From Chrysaora quinquecirrha (taxonomy: Eukaryota; Cnidaria; Scyphozoa; Semaeostomeae; Pelagiidae), in assembly GCA_014526335.1 (NCBI GenBank), contig JACTAT010000002.1, forward strand, positions 3,867,832 to 3,931,831: a stretch of 64,000 nucleotides of DNA, read 5' to 3'. Made by a program: the position numbers and the translations under genes. Under the pieces are notes generated by a model, which did no database searches, was not told the origin of the DNA, and saw nothing but the letters and a program-made list of their open reading frames with translations. Shown one piece after another: positions 14,201 through 23,200 of the stretch; the stretch's first letter is position 1; every line of letters starts with the position of its first letter.

Positions 14201-17200
14201 TGATGATGAAGATGCTGATGATGACGATGCTGGCGAAGAAGATCAGGAAGAAGATGAAAGTGATGATACCGATGTGAGTAACAGTTTTCTGAGGTTTTTT
14301 AGACGTTTCATCTTGCTTGTTGGCAAGTCTTTGTTTTTAGAAGCAGCCATGCTCTGTTTGGATAACCTTGAATTTGTTTCTCTACGTTTCGTATAACTGC
14401 TTGCACAGATTATCTTCGGTTCACTGAGGGATACAAACTGACAATTCACTATAAAGGACACACATTATACAACAAAAATATAGTTTATGAAAATACTGAG
14501 GCGCAAAAATGCTAAAAATTACGAATAAATTAAGTATAATAATTAGGCTCAAGTTCCCAAAAAGTAAGGTATGTAATCTGAGACCGTCCTGTGACGTTTT
14601 CAAAATCATTGCGCAAAAAATTTTCAGCAATGTTTTGTGACGTGGCCAAACGTTCAAACATTGCTTGATAAGCAAATTTGTTTGACGAAATGTTTGATCG
14701 TTTGGCTAGGACTTTAAGTTTCTAAAATCACAGTTTCACTAAACAACCACTTGAACAACAAAAGTGAGATATATATTCTGAGACCTTCCTCAAAATTTTC
14801 AAATTCATTGCCCACTCCTAAGTCAAAACAAGTGTAACTTTTCAATGAATTGAATCTGTCGCTTAAAAATAAATTCAAAAATATATTTAGGCTCAAAATT
14901 TAGATTTTTAAAGAATATTGAGGCTCAATAAAAGTTAAGATATTCTTTTACAATTAAAGTGTCTAAGTAACAAAATAGGTATGAGGGATAAGTGATATAA
15001 TCCATAGAAGTTTGGAGTTAAAATCAATGTTTTCAACATGTAAAAGAGCCTAATATTCATATGTTATAGTAGCAGAATTTTACTTTTCCTTAATTTACAT
15101 TTTGCGTTTTTTTTCAGGACGAAACTGAGCCGACAACTGCAGAGGAAATCGAAAAAAGAATAAACAGATTAGAAAAAGTAAGTAAAACTAAGATATCAGA
15201 TACTCTGAAGAAAATTTTGTGGTTTTATTTTAATTTATTATTTCACTAGCTACCCCATTTCTCCAAATCAAAAGATTTCTCGTTTTTGATGAAAAAAATC
15301 GTACAAAGCATCCAAAGTTTAGTCTAAGTACAAATTTTCGCTGTCCTAGTACTTGTATTATTATAAGCATTCAAACTTCCCGATTCTATAAAGGCTTTGA
15401 CCGCAGAAAGTGAAGTAGGTGAAAATTCTACACCCCCTGGGCCTAAGCCGTTGTAAAACTGTGAACTATGAACGCTCGTAGAAACGATAATACTAGTGCT
15501 GAGAAAGTAAAACTTTGCACCTAGACTAAATTTTGGGTGCTTTATACGAATTTTTGCACCAGAAACGTTATATCTTTTGATTTGGAGAAATTAGAATTCT
15601 ACTGAATCGCTTTATTCGAGCAAAATGCATCTGGTATTTGAAATGGGGAGACGAAAGCACTTTGGCCTGCTATTGTAAAAATACTCTTAGAATGAGTTTT
15701 ATTTGTGTGTTACCACTGACGTTTCCTGATGTTGTTTGCCTTTTTTGAATTTTTTCTCCTTTTCCTCCTAGAAACATTCAAAATATCGGCATAAGCTATT
15801 CACTGCTTCACATACGCTGCGAGGACTTTCCTTAGGCCAAGATAGATATAAAAGACGATACCACATCCTGCCACACGCTGGTGGTGTTTACATTGAGGGA
15901 ATGGAAAGTAGTGAAGTCCCTGATGTCTCATCAAGAGAAAACGTGGAAGACGAGAAAGCAAAACATAGAACGCGGACGGCTAGCGGAAATTATATATCGG
16001 ATGAAAATGCTACGCCTATAGAAGAAAATAAGAAACTCTCATTAGGACTTCCTTCACCTATTAATGTTCCCAACAACGTTGATAAGACTGTTATCAAGTC
16101 TCCAATGATGCGAAGTCCAGTGCTCGGTCCGGGAATTACAAGCCCGAATCATCACGCTCATGCAATGAATAATGTCTTAGACCGAGAACATTTTATGGGT
16201 CCGAGTGAAAAATCCGGACTGCTATCACCAAGACATGCTGGGCTTTTTTCACCTACTGGATTTAAAGATAAACCCTCAATGAAATGGTTCAGTTTGTTTC
16301 CACAGAAAGCCTGCGACGAAACGTCACTGACAAGATCGAGTATAGTAATGCCTTCTGCTAATAAGGGCAGGCAGATCGTTCCTCCAAACGTAAGGCTTTT
16401 GAGCCAAGACAGACAATTTGTTAATTCGTTATCAAACCCAAACGCTGTGGATCGTTTTAGTATGCCAGGCCAAGGAGCAAGTCACCATCATGATAACTTA
16501 TCAGGCCATAATTTAATGGGTAACGCAGTGTATCAAGGTCATCATGAAACCAAGTTTCCTGGAATGCCTCATTGCAATGATCTGCAAAGAACTGGATGGC
16601 CTTCCTCTGATGTTGATATACAGAAACTGATGGAACAGGACCCACAGAAAGCTGCTGTTCTGTTGGATATCCAAAGCTTAGAGCCTGCACCAGTTCCCGA
16701 AGGTACCTGAATAGTATCTATTATTTTTAGAATCCAATTCCAATAATATTCTATAATCCAAGTCCTCATCTGTAAGCTTTGTAGAAGAATGGTTGGTGAT
16801 CGTCTCGGATCTTTTGAATGGTAAAGGAACAAGAACCTGATCAAGAATACAATCTTACCCCCTATTATTTTGCATTTGTTTTATTCCGCCTGTATGTGCT
16901 TATAAACAAGGCCTTTCAAATAGAATTTGTTTTATTCAATGATTTTATTCATTTTATTATTCAATGTTATAGCTTTGTTTGTTTGTAAGCTTTTAACAAA
17001 ACCGAAGGCGCTGGCCATGTTTAACCATTATTTGTCAAACATTCGAAACTTGCTTGCACAATGTTTGACTGTTTGGCCTCATCATAAAAAATCGTTCGTC
17101 AGAAATGTTTTGCTGGATACAAGCACAAATGTTCCAAGTTTTTCAAAAACATTTGTGAGTGAATTCTAATTTTTAAGCAATGCTTTTTGTGATGTGGACA

Positions 17201-20200
17201 AACGGTTAAACATTGCTAGTAAAGCAGATCTCACATGTTGGACCAGCAATTTTTTATCCTTTGGCCCGCGCCTTATTTTACTTTTTTCAATGTTATAATT
17301 TAGTGTTTTAGCTAAACAAATTTTAAAAGGGGTTGATTCCTCTATCTATCGTCTGTCTTTAACGAATAGATACAGTGAAAATTCTTTGTAACGATGATTT
17401 CTGTTTTTAGACAAACGTTATGGTTGGTGGAGAATCACTGATCCTGATATGGTTCATAAGCTTCTGAAAACGCTGAACACGCGGTAAGTATTTTTTAATT
17501 CTCTGCACATGCTTGAATTTTAACACTTTTCATCTGCATCTTTTTTTATAAAAAGAATAAAAAAGTAAAAAGAAATAACATATTCATATGCACCTTTCTC
17601 TTAGTAGATGTTGCTCTACTCTAATCCAAGTTGAAAATTAATGCAATTAAGGTAGTCCAATTTGTTTCAGTGAACGTATATTTAATTATCTGCATGACCA
17701 TGGGAAAAGTCATGTATATAATGTACGGGAGAGCCTGCTCACAAATTGGGATACTCAATGCCCCGACCAAGTTTAAAATTACTGTAAATTCTATGAAAAT
17801 GACAGTGGAAGTTCGTCGTTAGACATTCTATGTTTGTCTATGGTCGTTGCAGTTTCCTGGCGTGGTGGGATTTTGAACTTTACATTAAAACCTTGTCTTT
17901 GTAACAACGAACTTCTTCATTATATACAAGTTAAAATGTCACTAAGAGGTTTCTTTTTATGTTATAGGGGCATCCGTGAGAAAATGTTGCACAAAAGTCT
18001 TACCCGGCACACAGACTATGCTTGTAGTTCATGCAAGAAAGAAAAAGAAGCATGTAAGTCTAGAATTCAGTTTGTTTGTTTGTTTGTTTGTTTGTTTGTT
18101 TGTTTGTGTGTTTGTTTGTTTGTTTAGATTACTTTCTTTAACTAAAAGGCTGGTATACCTGAAATTGTTGATAAAATCTGTATCTCTTTGCTCTCTAGTC
18201 CATATCGAAAACCAGGAAGAAGAAGAAGTTAAAGATCCAGAAACTTTGAAAAGTCCGAAAAAGGAAAAACAGAAAAGCTTCAAACCATTGCCACCTGGAA
18301 AAATAGAGGATAAATCCTTTCCACAAGTTGCTTTTTCAATGGATAAAGCTTTGCTGATGGAAGTTGAAGAACTCGAAGAGAAAATGTTCTCTGCTAGTTT
18401 ACAGAATAAGGTAGGCCTAAGCAAACAATTTTGTAGGTTTTAATAAATAATCGTAGATAGGAGCTATGTACTGTTCTAGTAGCGAAATAATATGTCTGAC
18501 ATTTGCTGTCTTGCTTATTGATGCCAAAATCGCATGCATCGTGCTTGCTTTTTATAAGCACCCGAATCAGCCCTTGTGAAGTTAACTAAGTAATGTTTTG
18601 TGATGTGGCCAAACGATCAAGCATTTAGCTTTATTAGCAGATTGCAAATGTTTGACTAATAATGTTTGATCGTTTGGCCTGGTCCTAATGCTTGAATTCC
18701 TTTTTTATAGACCTGGAGATTGTCTCAGAAGGCGTCATCTAATGTTACATACATTAAGAAAGGTAATTTCTTTAATATAATAATCACATTGTTTTATTTT
18801 CCAAAGAGGAAAGAAGAATGATTTTGTATCTACTTTCTTTAAAGCATTTGCGTTGCTTAGTTAAATAGAGGATGCTGACAGATTGTAAGGCACATATACA
18901 TGAAAAGTCTTGCCACCAACTTGTGAAAAGTAATCTCGTTTCTAGATAATGTGCTGGGGCAAAAAGTTTAGGAATGTTAGGTTTTTATATAAAGAGGGTT
19001 ATTTGGACCTCCATTTAACTACAGTCGGTTTAGTTAGTTACTGTTCTATTATCTTTGCAATTTCTTCATTCCTGTTGTTAGAATCAAAGTTGAAATCAGA
19101 AGAAAAACCTCTTGAGTTAGCGAAAGCAAGAATCCTCTCTCTGGAGCGTGGTATTGAAAGACGCTACTTAAAACCACCATTCCGATTGGAGTAAGTGAAT
19201 TTTGAATTTGCAGTTTGTTGTCATACAAATGTCTGCAATGTCTTGTTTTTAAGTTTTCTTGTATAAAGAAAAGTGATAATTCATTATCCTTGTCTTTTGT
19301 TTCTAGAAAACACCCAAACCAATCGCACGTCTCGAAAAGCAATGGTGACAACTCTCAAGGTTAGATACATTTCATTCCTTTGAATAAATATAGTCACATT
19401 CTGATTCATAAATTTCCTTTCGTGGCACTGTACATGGCTTTACAAATGAACGTGGCAAGTTTATGGTTGTGACAAATTTATGGGTTATTAAGGTGCTTCT
19501 AGTCTTGTACTTCGAAGTGTTTCAAAGTCCATCCATGCATTTGTATACAGAGACCTGTATTCCGCCTGTATGTGCTTATAAACAAGGCCTTTCAAATATA
19601 ATTTGTTTTATTCAATGATTTTATTCATTTAATTCTTTTTTTTTATTTTGTTTGCAGCTGAAGGACAACCTCAAAGGTGAGTACTGAAATTTGATGCAGT
19701 ATAGTTTCATTCACTACTTTCGCACTTCGCTGCAGCTTGTTGCAGGTATTCAATGCCTCTAGCCCATCCCCTCCCCCATGTAAGAGCGAATGATCTGGAC
19801 ATAACATAGTCATCCAGTGCTTCCTCTTTTATCTCCACTTCGTTTAACAGACGTTTTATTATCCAGGCAAGAATCTCGTAGAAAATTCCCTCGACTGATT
19901 GAAGTTTTATGTGTATCATTTTCTATTTCCGAATTTGATGCGACTTTGAAATGAATTTGGTACATATAGTAAGAACTGATATTCATGGACTGTTTTACTA
20001 CCCAAATGCAATATTTGTCTCAATTTGTTCCTATAATTCAGGAAGCACTGTACATGTCTAACCTTTCTCTGCTCTTTCCATATTTATTATTGATCGTTAT
20101 ATTCTTTTTCTTTTTAGCTCTGATAAGGATTGGCGTATCACCCCCAGTTTGCTTCTGTGGCGTGAAACAGTTGAAGGCTGCACTTCGTCTGCCCAACTCG

Positions 20201-23200
20201 TGATGTGCATCAGCATGTTGAAAGATTGTATTGCATGGGAGAGATCGATCATGAAAGTCGTAAGTTTTGTCAACAGTTTGTGTTGTGCCAAGCATCGCAT
20301 TAAGTAAAGCTAGAGTTACAGTAGTCTTAGAGATAATTGTTTTGCGTTTGTGACTCTTCTTATTCTACCTGTCTGCCTAATACCTTTTTCACTGAAATTA
20401 TCTGTTTTTTTTCCTAGTTTTGCATTGAATGCAGAAAAGGTGACAACGAAGAACTTCTGCTTCTATGTGACCAGTGTGATAGAGGCTGTCATACATACTG
20501 TTGCCATGTATGTTATCAAAAAGAAACACCTTAGAGCTACTTACAGTTAAAATTTGGTCTTATTTCAAACTCATTTGTTTTGTGTACCACTCTTTTAAGT
20601 CTCTTAAGTCTGATATTTCTTTTTTTTGCAGCCTAAACTTGAGAGAATACCTGATGGAGACTGGTTTTGCAGAGAATGCATCATGATTGTAAGTTTCTAT
20701 TTCATTTCATATCTTGTTTGTGTAAGCTTCGCATTTTATATACAAGTAGTACCTTGATAAGGAATTTGCAGCTTAAAATTGCTTGGAAAATAAGGAACTA
20801 GCTTGACTTATTACATGAGGCCTACTCTTCGTAAACAGGAACAACAGCAACAAAAACAGCCATACAGCTGGGTGATTTCTGGAAGCTAAAAATGTTTCGG
20901 TGGATATTACTGGGTCTTTGTTTCATTTGAATCATTGAGGTCTCGGAATCAACTCTTGGTTCTCAACCACATTTTATGACTCTGCTGTTAAAAGTCTTGA
21001 ACGTTAAGATAATTTTTTTAATGTTTAATTTGTCTTCAGGCATCTGGAAGTGATCAATGTTATGGCTGCCAAGGGTCAACAGGACGAAGATTGAAATGTG
21101 AATTCTGTCCAAGATATTATCATCTTCAGTGTGTTGATCCCCCTCTTCAAAAGTAAGCTCTCTTCGTTCCTTTGTTTATTAACCCTCGTTCCTATCTTAA
21201 GCTATTTTCGTTGCTATCCATTTTCATAATCGGCGTTTTCGTCAGTAAAAGATTGCTCTTGTTTCATTTCCAAAAAGATATCTCAATTCTAAAACTTTCG
21301 ATTTTATTTAAATGAAATTGACAGAAATAATTTTAAGTCAATTTCCTACCAGCGTTTCTTGTTACCATGAGTTTCATTCTGTAATTTGATCAGAGTTCGA
21401 CTTTCGAATTTTTATTTTCGTGAGAGTTTGACTTTTGAATTGGAATTTTCATAAGAGTGCGAAGCAGGCGTTGGCCACGTGGTCAAACATTGTTGATCAA
21501 ACATCTGAAATTTCCAGCTCAAACAAAATGTTAAACCGTTTGGCAATGTAGCACAACCTTGCTTGTCAAATATTTTTGCTTGTGAAAAGAAGGAATTGGT
21601 TTTTGAGTTTTTCAAAAACATTGCTAGGCAAATTATGCTTGTCCAACAATGTTTGATGACGTGGCCAAACCGTCAAACATTGCTGAAAAAAACCCAAAAT
21701 GTTTGACCAACAGTTTGTTTCATATCTGAAATACAGCTGGTTGTGAGATATTTTCCTTTATAGATGCACTATAAATATTTCGATGCTTCTTTACAGGACC
21801 CCACGTTCACCCTGGGCTTGCCCTGTTTGTAAGAAAGAACGCCAGAAGAATAAAAGACCGCAGAAAAGAAAGAAGAGACCGGAAGATGAATTCGAAACGT
21901 TGTCAGCGTTTGAAAAATTCGACATTCCTTGTAAGTTTGTTTTAAGGAAAGGTTTTTTAACTGTCATAACTCTAGTTATAGGTTTTGTGATGATAAACTT
22001 CTCATGTTGTCGCTTAGTTTGTTTTTTTTTGTGAGAAGAGTTTGGATTGACCAAGATTTCATTGCAATTTAGGGGGTCCCTACCGCTTGAGCAGTGTACA
22101 AGTTGTAAACGTTAACTTAAAACTCGCATATGTTGATGCAAAAACAGTTTCTGAGAGGTTTTTATTGTATTTCAACAGAGCATTATAGCCACCCCTTTTG
22201 TTTTGGCTCTTTCTGCATACGTAATTTCGACAATGTTCTGTTCGATTTCAAGAATGAAGTTTAAGGACTTAAACTAGCTGCACAAGTCTCGCGTTTTTAC
22301 TGTAAGTATTGTCTTTGGACAGCTCTGGCCAAGAATCAGTGGCCTATCAGTTCTAAGGATCATAGCAGAGACTCGAGTATCGAGTCTACTAGGGAGCTTT
22401 AAACTGCATTCTAAACGGGTAGAATGTTGTTAGCCGTCATATATGATTTCTGGTCAATTTTGTCCTCTTTACACGTATTAGACTGATTACCTGAGTCGTA
22501 GTTATCGCTATTGAAATACATGCTAGGACGCTCAAACTACGACTCATAATCGAACGGTTATCTTTCTGGACTTACGTTTTCTGCCTCGTTCTCATATTAC
22601 CATGGTTACAGTGATGTCAACGGTAAGTGGTTGTAATGGCCTAAATCTACCGGGTCTAAAACGCTGTGAAAAACAATGTTTCTGTGTCTTAAAACTTAAC
22701 TTACTAATTGTTTTGCAGAAAGCTCTTACCAACCCAGCTTTTTCGATATTCGTTCAAAACTTTTTGCGTGATTTAGTACTAAAACGGCTGCCGAACAGGG
22801 CTCGTATGTTTTGCTGTTTTGCTGTGAGGGGCAATGAACCAGCCTCGTTTCAATGCGCGCCAACTTTTTGGCGCGGGCCAGTCCAGAAAAATGCCGTAAT
22901 ATTATGAGTCCCAGTTTGAGCGACCTCGGTTTGGTATTAGTCTCGGTCTGATGAGCGATAACTGGGACTCAAGTAATAAGTCTAAAAGCTTGCGCGAATA
23001 CCAGTAGACAGAACCACCTTTCATCCTACATCAGATGTGTAAACACACCCGTGTGAATCGTAGTCGGCTCAGCACAACAAACCCGTCAGATTCGGGATGA
23101 TAATCTTCCCCTGCAATCCTCAGATCCACAACATCAAACATAATAACAAGCTCCTATATGAACCCTGTGAAGAGCGATACCTGTGACCCGTGTAGTGCCT

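Noticed and set aside
22320..22400. NQWPI-containing frame as the bromodomain start
   Set aside because: WP match is isolated, no ZA-loop follows, and a stop comes after about 25 residues.
22602..22907. Possible bromodomain exon
   Set aside because: Translation has no WPF, PMD or asparagine motif and lies inside the 22478-22985 element.
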